32,485 nucleotides of DNA from Candidatus Latescibacterota bacterium (GTDB lineage Bacteria > Latescibacterota > MWCZ01), in assembly GCA_029547385.1 (NCBI GenBank), contig JAKPPK010000447.1:1-32485 (forward strand). Reading direction: 5' to 3'. The notes beneath the pieces are model-generated. The model saw only the letters and a program-made list of their open reading frames with translations. It was not told where the DNA came from and did no database searches. Positions 19,322-27,884 of the stretch are shown one piece after another. How positions within the stretch are numbered: position 1 is the stretch's first letter; each line of letters begins with the position of its first letter. A program made the position numbers and the translations under genes.

Positions 19322-21298
19322 ATGAGACCACCATGGACAAGCAGTACCCCGTTCACGTACGAGATCGGTTACGGGCAAGACTACGTCGGCAACGAGCAGT
19401 TTCTGTCAGATGTGAGGCGCGGGCGCCCGACTCTGCTGCACTGCGGGCATGACGTTCCGCTTAACAGCGCTACGGGCAACACAATTCAGTTCACTCCCCG
19501 GGACATGAAGTACCTGGACCCTGAGGGTATTCCTGCCCGCATGTCCGAGTTGCGTCAGTACGTGGATTCCCTACACGAGGCGGGCGTGAAGTGGGCGGTT
19601 CCGTACCTCATAACGATGCTCATCATCGGTGACCCGGAGAAAAGAACCGGATTCTGGAACCTTTATGACCGGTGGGAGGAATACTCGGCTCTCGGCATCG
19701 GGGAAAAACCCGGACCACCAGAGAGTTGGTTCTCGCGTGAGCCGCGTCCTTTCCCGGGCCACCCGGGCATGTTGGCGTGTGAAACAACTATCTCGCACCC
19801 GGAGGTGCGGCGTTTCCTGCACGCGTGCACCGACCTTGTGGCTCGATGCGGGTACGACGGTGTTTTTCTCGACGTCAATACCCTTATAGGGAGAACCCCT
19901 CACGACGATCGCTGGTTTGGTGAATACCTGTCGACCCGGTACTCCGAAAGCGAGTTGAAACGAAGATTCGGATTCGCATCACTTGGCGACGTGAGACTGG
20001 GAGAAGAGGGTGCCGGCCTGTTGTGGGTGGAAACACAGCGGTTCCGAGCGTGGGCGTTCGGCCAGCTTTTCGCAGCGCTCCGAGATGCGGGACGCGAGCA
20101 CGTGCCTGGGTTCTTCGTGCTTCCGAACAATTCGCCGATGTGCACCATCGAGGGATTTTTCTCGCGCAGGGGCGTTGGCCACGGTATGCGGTACATCCGG
20201 AACGGATGCGATCTGCTGATGTTCGAGGAGATGCAGCAGGCGGGCAGATTCGGCGCCGACCGGATTGTTGACAATATCCTGCAGTACAAAATGGCAGCCG
20301 CGCACGGGATGAGAGGTGTTGTACTCCTGTACAATGCGACGGACAGGGCGGCAATCAACCTCGCCAATGCCGAAGCGGCGGCCGGTGGAGGTGGCGCATT
20401 TGTTCAGTGCGGGTTTGCCGAAGCCGATACCATGAGGTTCTGGCGCGAGTGGTTCGAGCGGCATTCCAGTGTGTTGGAAGGAATGGATTCGCTTCACACG
20501 GTCGGCGTACTCCACTCGTTGGACGAGATGTACTGGGATAACCGCGCCCACCTCGAGGCGCTGTACCGTCTTCGGCAATCTCTGTCGGATCACCACGTGC
20601 TGTTCGACATCCTGCTGCCGGAGCATCTGGAGCAGGGGAAGACTTCGTCGTTCCGGATTCTCGTTCTTCCCGAGGTGCGGCATCTGAGCAATGACCAGGT
20701 GGCCGGGATGGCGAGGTTTTGCCGGAATGGCGGGAAGGTAATCCTGCTCGGTGAATGCGGAACGTTCGATGAAACGGGAGCACGACGAGACGAAAAGCTG
20801 TGTGATGTGCTCGATGTGTCCGCAACCTCGCAGGTGCGTTCGATATCAGATATCGTTCCGACGTGGGGACCGGAGCTGTACGAACTCAGCGAGGAGGACT
20901 ACAATGACTTCGACCTCGTCGCCCGCCTGCCCGACCGCGTTGCTTCCGCTTCGGAGGCCGAACAGGTGCGGCGTTCAGCGCTGGTACCACTTCTCGACAC
21001 ACTTCTGGGTGAACCCTGCACGTTTCTGCAGGACGCGCCTTACAGTCTCCGCGTTTCGGCGTTCCGTTCGCCAGACGGGAGGCGAACCGTAGTTCATCTG
21101 GTGAATTACGACCTGCCCGTGCTCGGGAAAGGGATGTCCGGTAACCCGATTCCTGCCGGTCCCGCGCGAATACGTTACGGAGGTCAACGCGCACACTGGT
21201 TCACTCCCGAGGGTGTGGAAGGCGATGCGAAACGCGGCGGAGACGGGAGTTTTGTCATACCCGCTGTTGAGACCTACTGCATGGTGGTGATTGAGTGA
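19322..21298 (+). CDS. putative glycoside hydrolase, GH42-like architecture (TIM barrel + GATase-like domain)
   Basis: 658 aa; TIM-barrel-like ...CGYDGVFLDVN..., then GATase/trimerization-like FRILVLPEVRHLSNDQVAGMARFCRNGGKVILLGECG and C-terminal beta domain RRTVVHLVNYDLP; strong RBS aaaggaga; no signal peptide. Confidence 0.6.
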   Translation: MRPPWTSSTPFTYEIGYGQDYVGNEQFLSDVRRGRPTLLHCGHDVPLNSATGNTIQFTPRDMKYLDPEGIPARMSELRQYVDSLHEAGVKWAVPYLITMLIIGDPEKRTGFWNLYDRWEEYSALGIGEKPGPPESWFSREPRPFPGHPGMLACETTISHPEVRRFLHACTDLVARCGYDGVFLDVNTLIGRTPHDDRWFGEYLSTRYSESELKRRFGFASLGDVRLGEEGAGLLWVETQRFRAWAFGQLFAALRDAGREHVPGFFVLPNNSPMCTIEGFFSRRGVGHGMRYIRNGCDLLMFEEMQQAGRFGADRIVDNILQYKMAAAHGMRGVVLLYNATDRAAINLANAEAAAGGGGAFVQCGFAEADTMRFWREWFERHSSVLEGMDSLHTVGVLHSLDEMYWDNRAHLEALYRLRQSLSDHHVLFDILLPEHLEQGKTSSFRILVLPEVRHLSNDQVAGMARFCRNGGKVILLGECGTFDETGARRDEKLCDVLDVSATSQVRSISDIVPTWGPELYELSEEDYNDFDLVARLPDRVASASEAEQVRRSALVPLLDTLLGEPCTFLQDAPYSLRVSAFRSPDGRRTVVHLVNYDLPVLGKGMSGNPIPAGPARIRYGGQRAHWFTPEGVEGDAKRGGDGSFVIPAVETYCMVVIE

Positions 21299-21342
21299 GT
21301 GGATGGCCGAACATGCCCGTAGCGCGATAATTCGGGGGACAA

Positions 21343-22479
21343 ATGACCAGGAATGCGCTTATCGAAGCTCTCAAGAGACTCTACGTGGCTTGTCTGGTTG
21401 ATTGGGACAGGAACCACGCCGACAAACTGGTCACCAGTGACGATTCTGCGGAACTGGGATGGGGCGAAGCGTACGTCCTGCGGGCTTTCGTTGGAGCCTA
21501 TCGCTTTACCGGCGACGTCTACTGGATTCGAAGGCTGTGTGCGCACGCAGGAGCCGTACTGGCAAACGCGAAGGACACGCCGGACGGCAAACCGTTCGAC
21601 GCGGTGTATGCTGACGGGTTCCTTGGGTGGGGAACGGACAGGTACTCTGGCCAGTACGATGAATACATGGTGCACGACGGGCACATCTGTACTCCAATTG
21701 CGGAATTTGCCGCGATGGTGTTCGCTGATGGGCGTCTGTACGAGGTGTTCGGGGAAGATGCGACGCGGTTTGTCAGGTTCATTGAGAACCATATCGCTGC
21801 AAAATGGCTCAACGTGTGGGATCGTCGAAGGGACGGTGACGAGGAGTTCGCATGGGGAGAGACAGTGCGGAACTGGGGCGGACTGGATTTCATTCCCCAC
21901 AACCAGTACGCAGCCTTTGGCGCTCTACTCGTGTTTCTGGATGACGTGGTCAGGGATCCCCGTTACTCTTCGGTCATGGGTGCCGCCGCTCAGACCGTAT
22001 ATCGCCAGAAGGCCATTGAGATGGGCGCGTACTTCAAAGCCCATGTCGAATCGCTTCCGGGGACCGATGCGTACGCGTGGAAATACCACGACACCTGTGG
22101 CGCCGAAGACACTTCCCACGCCAACCTCGAGCTGGAGTTTGCCTGGTGGTTGCATGAGCGCGGACTTGTGTTCTCCGACAGCGACATGGACCGGTTCGCC
22201 GGGACGTTTGCCAACGTGATGTGGAACGGCGATGCGGAAGATCCCCGCGTGAATGCGTCGACGGATGGAAAAGGTGATTGGACGGGAGGCAAAACGACAT
22301 GGGGATGGGCACTCTTTTCCCGGCGCGACCCCGCTCTGTGGCACGTTCTCGCCCTAACGTTTCTTTCGGAGTCTGAAGCGCCGACCGGTAGCGGGCTTGT
22401 GGCAATGGGCCGTTTGTTGGAAGCCTGTACCGAGGCAGGAGCCAGCCTGCCAACCAGAGGAGGAATGCAGCGTGGGTAA
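21343..22479 (+). CDS. six-hairpin (alpha/alpha toroid)-like putative carbohydrate-active enzyme, paralog 1 (no evident signal peptide, single domain)
   Basis: 378 aa; LGWGEAYVLRAF, YADGFLGWG, YSGQYDEYMVHDGH, PHNQYAAFG, EDTSHANLELEFAWWLHERG shared with the next two genes; no signal peptide. Confidence 0.65.
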   Translation: MTRNALIEALKRLYVACLVDWDRNHADKLVTSDDSAELGWGEAYVLRAFVGAYRFTGDVYWIRRLCAHAGAVLANAKDTPDGKPFDAVYADGFLGWGTDRYSGQYDEYMVHDGHICTPIAEFAAMVFADGRLYEVFGEDATRFVRFIENHIAAKWLNVWDRRRDGDEEFAWGETVRNWGGLDFIPHNQYAAFGALLVFLDDVVRDPRYSSVMGAAAQTVYRQKAIEMGAYFKAHVESLPGTDAYAWKYHDTCGAEDTSHANLELEFAWWLHERGLVFSDSDMDRFAGTFANVMWNGDAEDPRVNASTDGKGDWTGGKTTWGWALFSRRDPALWHVLALTFLSESEAPTGSGLVAMGRLLEACTEAGASLPTRGGMQRG

Positions 22480-24919
22480 ATGGCGCGGACATATCTGTGC
22501 AGCGATCGGTGTGATGTGGTTGAGTCTGGCTGTGCCGACCTCGACAGCATCGGACGTGCCCGGCGATTTCATGGCCCGCATGATCGCGTGGGACGGGAAA
22601 TACGCCGATTCATACCACAGAACTCGGGATTCCGGGACTCTGGCGTGGGGGGAATCGTACGTTCTTCGCGCATTCATGAGTGCGTATCACGTGACGAAAG
22701 ACCCGTACTGGTTGGGGCGAGTGTGTACCCACGCGGATTCGTTGATAGTCTACGCATGGGATCATCCGGACACGGGATACTACGACCCGGCCTACGCCGA
22801 TGGATTTCTTGGCTGGGGAACGGCTCATTATTCTGACCAGTACGATGAATACATGGTGCACGAAGGGCACGTGATGACACCCGTCGCTGAGCTGGTCGCG
22901 GAGGTGTTCAAGGACTCGACACTGTGGGAGGAATTCGGCGGGCGAGCGCAGACGTATATGGCCTTTCTCACCGACCACATTGCAGCGAAGTGGCTGCGCC
23001 TGTGGCCAGGCACGCCGCCAGCGAGCTTTAAATGGGGTCTCACAGTGCGCGAGTGGTACGGGCTCGATTACGCACCCCACAATCAATACGCGGTGTTCGG
23101 CGCGATGCTGCTGTTCATGGACGACGTTGTTCGAACCGCACGGTATGCGCAGTTGAAACCGGGTGACCCGCCCACGATCTACCGCCAACGCGCAGTGGAG
23201 ATGGGCGAATACTTCAAACGGCATCTTCTCTACCTGCCCGCGTACGACGCCTACTCGTGGAAATACCACAACAACAGCGGAGCCGAAGACGCGTCGCACG
23301 CGAACCTCGAACTGGAATTCGCGTGGTGGCTGAACGAGCGTGACCTGGTCTTCACCGACCTTGACATGCAGCGCTTCGCGCGCACCTTGACGTCCATCAT
23401 GTGGAACAAAAGCCTCACTGCACCCGCCGTGAACATGAGCACCGCGGGAACAGGTGACTGGTCGGGGACGGATTATCTCTGGGGTTGGTCCCTCTTCGGC
23501 AAGTTCGATCCTCTCCTGTGGAGGATTCTCGAACGGTACTACGCCGCAAAAACAGGAGATACCTCGCCCTACGGTATGGCGACCGTTGCAAGGCTTCAGC
23601 GGTTTCGTGACACATTTCTGAACCACGGCATTCTTGTTCCCGAACGATTGAGTGTCATTGACGATGGCGATCGTGTGATTCGTCCGGGAGAGACGGCCAG
23701 AATCGGTGTCACCGTTCGCAATATCGGGAACGCGCGGGACTCAATCATTGTACGGATTTCGGGTCTTGATCCTCTGGTCATCGCATCCGGGACCGATTCG
23801 GTCATCGCAGCGGTGGATTCGGGCGCTGCAGCACTGGTGGAGTTCGTCGTTCGCGCGCCTGTTGACGTTGCGACGAAACGGGTGTCCATTACGGCCCGCG
23901 TTGGTTCACTGTCAGTCACCGGTCAGGTGACCGTTGGTTCACCATCTACCGTTTTCGTGGAAGGGACACCACCCGCGGACGACGGAATTACGCACAATGC
24001 ATTCTATGCTGCGCTGACACCCCCGGTGCACCGCTGGACATGGGCGGAAGGGGACACGTTCTCGACGGCGGCGCTTTTCCGATTTGAATCTGTGGTCTGG
24101 CGCGCTGCGTGGGCGCTCCCGACCCCACAGCAACGTGACACGCTCGCACGGTTCCTGGATATGGGGGGCAATCTCCTGATCACGGGCGGCGGGGTCTTGC
24201 CCGCCTGGATTACGCGATCGCCGGAAGATTCCCTCTTTTTCGCCCGCTATTTCAAGGTAACCGGCGCAGTCGATGTGCACGACAGCCTCGCCGGACTGGG
24301 TGTTTCTGTTCGCCCCTTTGATCCCATGGCCTTCACTGCAATGGGCACGTCCAGGAGATACCTCCGGAGTTCACCCGTCGTTCATTTCGACGTTCTTAAC
24401 TCCTTTGGTCCGCCGCAGAAGCAGATCATTTTCTCCGCGACAGATGCCCAGTTCAACCCGAAAGTCCTGCCCGATTCGATTGGCGGCGTAGGTATAGACA
24501 GTACGTACCGGGCTCTGTTGTTCGGTTGGGATCTGGATGATATGTCCTCCAACACGTCCAGAACCGTTGTGACGCTCGCCCTCACGTGGCTGAGATCGCC
24601 AACCTCGGTCCGGGCCGGAGAATACCCACGACCCGACGCGGTTCGCGAAATTGAACTCAGCGTGGCACCGAATCCGTTCAACCCGCATACGACCATAACA
24701 GCTCGCGGACTCAAGCTGGGGGAACCTGCACGGATCAGTGTGGTAAACGTTCTGGGACAGGTGTGTTGGAGCGCGCGAAATCCCCGGCCCGGTACGGAAT
24801 GGCGCGTCATGTGGGATGGACGGGACGTGCAGGGGGAGTTCGTGGGCACGGGAACGTACTTCGTTGCCATCGAACAGGGTGATGCAAGAAAGGCAACGCG
24901 AATCCAACTGGTTCGGTAG
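22472..24919 (+). CDS. secreted six-hairpin-like putative carbohydrate-active enzyme, paralog 2, with CARDB/NEW3-like, GATase-like and T9SS/FlgD-Ig C-terminal domains
   Basis: GTG start overlapping the previous stop, SD aggagga; signal VGKWRGHICAAIGVMWLSLAVPTSTAS; core motifs as paralog 1; C-terminus VAPNPFNPHTTITARGLKLGEPARISVVNVLGQV...GTGTYFVAIEQGDARKATRIQLVR. Confidence 0.75.
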   Translation: MGKWRGHICAAIGVMWLSLAVPTSTASDVPGDFMARMIAWDGKYADSYHRTRDSGTLAWGESYVLRAFMSAYHVTKDPYWLGRVCTHADSLIVYAWDHPDTGYYDPAYADGFLGWGTAHYSDQYDEYMVHEGHVMTPVAELVAEVFKDSTLWEEFGGRAQTYMAFLTDHIAAKWLRLWPGTPPASFKWGLTVREWYGLDYAPHNQYAVFGAMLLFMDDVVRTARYAQLKPGDPPTIYRQRAVEMGEYFKRHLLYLPAYDAYSWKYHNNSGAEDASHANLELEFAWWLNERDLVFTDLDMQRFARTLTSIMWNKSLTAPAVNMSTAGTGDWSGTDYLWGWSLFGKFDPLLWRILERYYAAKTGDTSPYGMATVARLQRFRDTFLNHGILVPERLSVIDDGDRVIRPGETARIGVTVRNIGNARDSIIVRISGLDPLVIASGTDSVIAAVDSGAAALVEFVVRAPVDVATKRVSITARVGSLSVTGQVTVGSPSTVFVEGTPPADDGITHNAFYAALTPPVHRWTWAEGDTFSTAALFRFESVVWRAAWALPTPQQRDTLARFLDMGGNLLITGGGVLPAWITRSPEDSLFFARYFKVTGAVDVHDSLAGLGVSVRPFDPMAFTAMGTSRRYLRSSPVVHFDVLNSFGPPQKQIIFSATDAQFNPKVLPDSIGGVGIDSTYRALLFGWDLDDMSSNTSRTVVTLALTWLRSPTSVRAGEYPRPDAVREIELSVAPNPFNPHTTITARGLKLGEPARISVVNVLGQVCWSARNPRPGTEWRVMWDGRDVQGEFVGTGTYFVAIEQGDARKATRIQLVR
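24843..24919 (+). repeat. 77-nt near-identical 3'-end repeat, copy A (end of paralog 2)
   Basis: tgggcacgggaacgtacttcgttgCCatcgaacagggtgatgcaagaaaggcaacgcgaatccaactggttcggtag; 75/77 identical to 27437-27513 by eye. Confidence 0.9.
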
Positions 24920-25068
24920 TTGGCAGATTTGGGGACCAGAGGTGGGTGGTGCATCCCTTGAATTCCCGCGAACACACGTGTGATTTCCGGGGGAAGCTTT
25001 CAAACAGGCAGTTTGTTGCGGGGAACCGTTCCGCAAAAGAGGGCCGATCAAAAGCGAGGGGTGAGGGA

Positions 25069-27513
25069 ATGAGGTTGCCAGAAAGGCAGGGGTTGGTGTT
25101 CGTTTTCGCGACGGTCGTTGTGGGGTGTCTCGTTCGGTTTGCGGCGGCAGAGGATCTTCCTGGAGTGTTCACGGACCGGATTTATGCCTGGGGCGCGAGC
25201 ACGAAGGATTCGGATGCGTTCCTGAAAACGGCAAACTCCGCCAATCTCGCGTGGGGCGAATCGTACGTGCTTCGTGCGTTCATGAGCGCCTACCGTTTGA
25301 CGGGAGATACCTACTGGCTTCGCCGCGTGTGCACACACGCGGACTCGCTGATTGCCCATGCGCGGGATTTTCCGGAAGGGGAGTATTATGACCCGGTGTA
25401 TGCGGACGGGTATCTCGGGTGGGGGTGCAAAAACTACTCCGATCAGTATGACGAGTACATGGTGCACGATGGGCACGTGACGACTCCCGTTGCCGCGTTT
25501 GTCGCCGAAGTATACAAGGATTCCACTCTGTGGGACGAATTCGGGGCACGTGCGCAGACGTACTTCGCGTTCATTGCGGACAATATTGCCGCCAAATGGC
25601 TGGCGATTACGCCGAGGACTTCCTCGGGAACAGGGGAAACACTGCGGCTTTGGCGGGGCTGGTCGTTCCTGCCCCACAACCAGTATGCGGCGTTTGCTTC
25701 TTTGCTTCTCTTCCTCGACGACGCGGCTAACACGCCGCGATTTGCCGCGGTGCACCCGGAACGAGTTACGACGGTGTACGGGCAACGGGCGCGCGAAATG
25801 GGGACCTATTTCCGGAGTCGCCTGCAGCTCAACCCGGCATCGAACTCGTATTCCTGGGCCTATCTCGGATACGGTTCGGGCGAGGACGCGTCCCATGCGA
25901 ATCTGGAGCTGGAACTGGCATGGTGGCTGAATGAACGCGGCGTCGTGTTCACTGATCTCGACATGGAACGCTTTGCCCGAACGCTGACGACGAGGATGTG
26001 GAACAAAAGCTTCAATCCTCCGCTGGTGAACAAGAGCACCGAAGGCAACGACGACTGGACCGGGGCGGAAGGCGTCTGGGGGTGGTCCCTCTATTCGAAG
26101 TTCGATCCGTTGCTCTGGCGAATCCTGGAAAGGTACTACAGCGCGCTCCCTACCGTGCGACACCATCAGGTGGCAACACTGGCCCACCTGCAGCGTTTCC
26201 GCGACGTGTTCCTCAACAGTGGGATCATTTTGCCAGAAGGCGTTATTGTGATCGACGATGGTGACCAGGTACTCCGACCGGGAGAAAGGGCGAAGATCGG
26301 TATCTCAGTGCGGAATGTAGGCGTGCAGCGTGATTCGGCGAAGGTCTGGTTATCGCAATACGCTCCCCTCGTCATTGCTCCGGGGGGTGATACCACTTCT
26401 GTCGTGGTCGAGCCGGGGGCCTCTGCCCGAGCCACATTTGATGTTCAGGTTCCCGGGGACGTTGCGACCAGACAGATAACCATCGTGGGTTACGCGGATT
26501 TCTTACCCGCTACGGGGAGCGTCACCACCGGGTACCCGGACGTCGCGTTTGTGGAAGGGCTCCCTGGCGCCGATGGACTCGCCCACAACCAGTTCTATTC
26601 CAGCCTCACTACTGTCGCCCACCGCTGGGTCCATTCGGAAACCGACACCTTCACGACGGTTGCCCTGCGGAACTTCGACGCGATCGTATGGCGCGCCGCG
26701 TGGGCGGTGCCTGCTCCTCAGCAGCGGGATTCGCTGGCAAAATTCCTCGACATGGGTGGCAATCTCCTCATAACAGGTGGCGGTGTTCTGCCCGCATGGA
26801 TTGGGCGGTCAACGGAGGATTCGCTGTTCTTCGCCCGGTATTTCAAGGTGACCGGCGCGATTGATGTGCACGACAGCCTCCAGGGGCTTACCCCGAGCGT
26901 TCGTGCGAAAAACCCGGCGGCGCTCAGCGCAATCGGAGGGTCCAAAAGAAATTTCCGTACCTCGCCACCCATCCATTTCGACGTTCTGCATACATTTGCG
27001 CCCGAAGACCAGACCATCATCTTCGCGGCGACAGACGCCCAGTTGGTTCCGAAAATGCTTCCCGATTCCGTCGGCGGAGTGGGCATTGATTCCACCTACA
27101 ACGCACTGCTGTTCGGGTGGGATTTTGACGATGTGTCCTCGGTGATTGCCACAAAGTCGATGATCACTTACCTCCTCGCATGGTTCAAATCGCCGACGTC
27201 GGTGGAGTCGGGTGGAACGATGCGCCCGACGCCGACAAGTGCACTCAGAATCGTTGCATTGCCGAACCCGTTCAATCCGGCTACCACGATAACCGCTCGC
27301 GGCCTCGCGCAGGGGATCGCTGCGCGAATCGCCGTGACCAACGTGCTCGGGCAGGAGTGTTGGAGTTCGACGAATGCACGACCTGGCCCGGAGTGGAGCG
27401 TCGTCTGGAATGGTCGAAACCAGCGTGGGGAGTCCATGGGCACGGGAACGTACTTCGTTGTAATCGAACAGGGTGATGCAAGAAAGGCAACGCGAATCCA
27501 ACTGGTTCGGTAG
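25069..27513 (+). CDS. secreted six-hairpin-like putative carbohydrate-active enzyme, paralog 3, same multidomain architecture as paralog 2
   Basis: ATG 25069 MRLPERQGLVFVFATVVVGCLVRFAAAEDLPG; core motifs WGESYVLRAFMSAYRLTGD, YSDQYDEYMVHDGH, PHNQYAAFA, SHANLELELAWWLNERG; C-terminus ALPNPFNPATTITARGLAQG...GTGTYFVVIEQGDARKATRIQLVR. Confidence 0.75.
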   Translation: MRLPERQGLVFVFATVVVGCLVRFAAAEDLPGVFTDRIYAWGASTKDSDAFLKTANSANLAWGESYVLRAFMSAYRLTGDTYWLRRVCTHADSLIAHARDFPEGEYYDPVYADGYLGWGCKNYSDQYDEYMVHDGHVTTPVAAFVAEVYKDSTLWDEFGARAQTYFAFIADNIAAKWLAITPRTSSGTGETLRLWRGWSFLPHNQYAAFASLLLFLDDAANTPRFAAVHPERVTTVYGQRAREMGTYFRSRLQLNPASNSYSWAYLGYGSGEDASHANLELELAWWLNERGVVFTDLDMERFARTLTTRMWNKSFNPPLVNKSTEGNDDWTGAEGVWGWSLYSKFDPLLWRILERYYSALPTVRHHQVATLAHLQRFRDVFLNSGIILPEGVIVIDDGDQVLRPGERAKIGISVRNVGVQRDSAKVWLSQYAPLVIAPGGDTTSVVVEPGASARATFDVQVPGDVATRQITIVGYADFLPATGSVTTGYPDVAFVEGLPGADGLAHNQFYSSLTTVAHRWVHSETDTFTTVALRNFDAIVWRAAWAVPAPQQRDSLAKFLDMGGNLLITGGGVLPAWIGRSTEDSLFFARYFKVTGAIDVHDSLQGLTPSVRAKNPAALSAIGGSKRNFRTSPPIHFDVLHTFAPEDQTIIFAATDAQLVPKMLPDSVGGVGIDSTYNALLFGWDFDDVSSVIATKSMITYLLAWFKSPTSVESGGTMRPTPTSALRIVALPNPFNPATTITARGLAQGIAARIAVTNVLGQECWSSTNARPGPEWSVVWNGRNQRGESMGTGTYFVVIEQGDARKATRIQLVR
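27437..27513 (+). repeat. 77-nt near-identical 3'-end repeat, copy B (end of paralog 3)
   Basis: tgggcacgggaacgtacttcgttgTAatcgaacagggtgatgcaagaaaggcaacgcgaatccaactggttcggtag; similarity stops at the stop codon. Confidence 0.9.
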
Positions 27514-27677
27514 CCGGTACGACGGGAGGCAGGGGGGAACGCCGTGCGGTGTTCGAAAGCGGAGCGCAGAGCGCGCGAGCGGCCCTCGAAGAGACATGAA
27601 CGAGACAGCGAACGCAGTGGGGATTAGGCTCGGTTGCACCGTGGACAGGCAGGAATGCCTTGCTGCCTTGTCAGGCA

Positions 27678-27712
27678 GCCTGCCCACCCGTTTGCGGGTC
27701 GGTGGGGCAGGC
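27678..27712. repeat. palindromic intergenic element
   Basis: gcctgcccac ... gtggggcaggc with nested acccg-tttg-cgggt. Confidence 0.5.
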
Positions 27713-27758
27713 GTTCTTGCCTGGCCGTGAATGACGATTCGCCCGGGGCGGTGCCCGC

Positions 27759-27858
27759 GGGCCGAGTTATGTCGGCCCTTCAGGCCTTGGCGGTCGTCAC
27801 AAGACTCAGGCGAGCCCCGACGGGGCGCAGTACCATAGCCCGGCTCAACGGGCCGGGC
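27759..27858. repeat. cluster of three short palindromes (REP/RAYT-associated-like intergenic element)
   Basis: gggccga-gttatg-tcggccc (27759-27778); gccccg-a-cggggc (27814-27826); gcccggc-tcaacgg-gccgggc (27838-27858). Confidence 0.45.
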
Positions 27859-27884
27859 GAAAGAGGGCCTATCGGACGAATCCG

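Noticed and set aside
22610-23626. 338-aa minus-strand ORF
   Set aside because: Antisense shadow of paralog 2 (His/Arg/Val-rich).
27678-27858. Possible CRISPR array
   Set aside because: Palindromes differ in sequence and there is no regular repeat-spacer periodicity.
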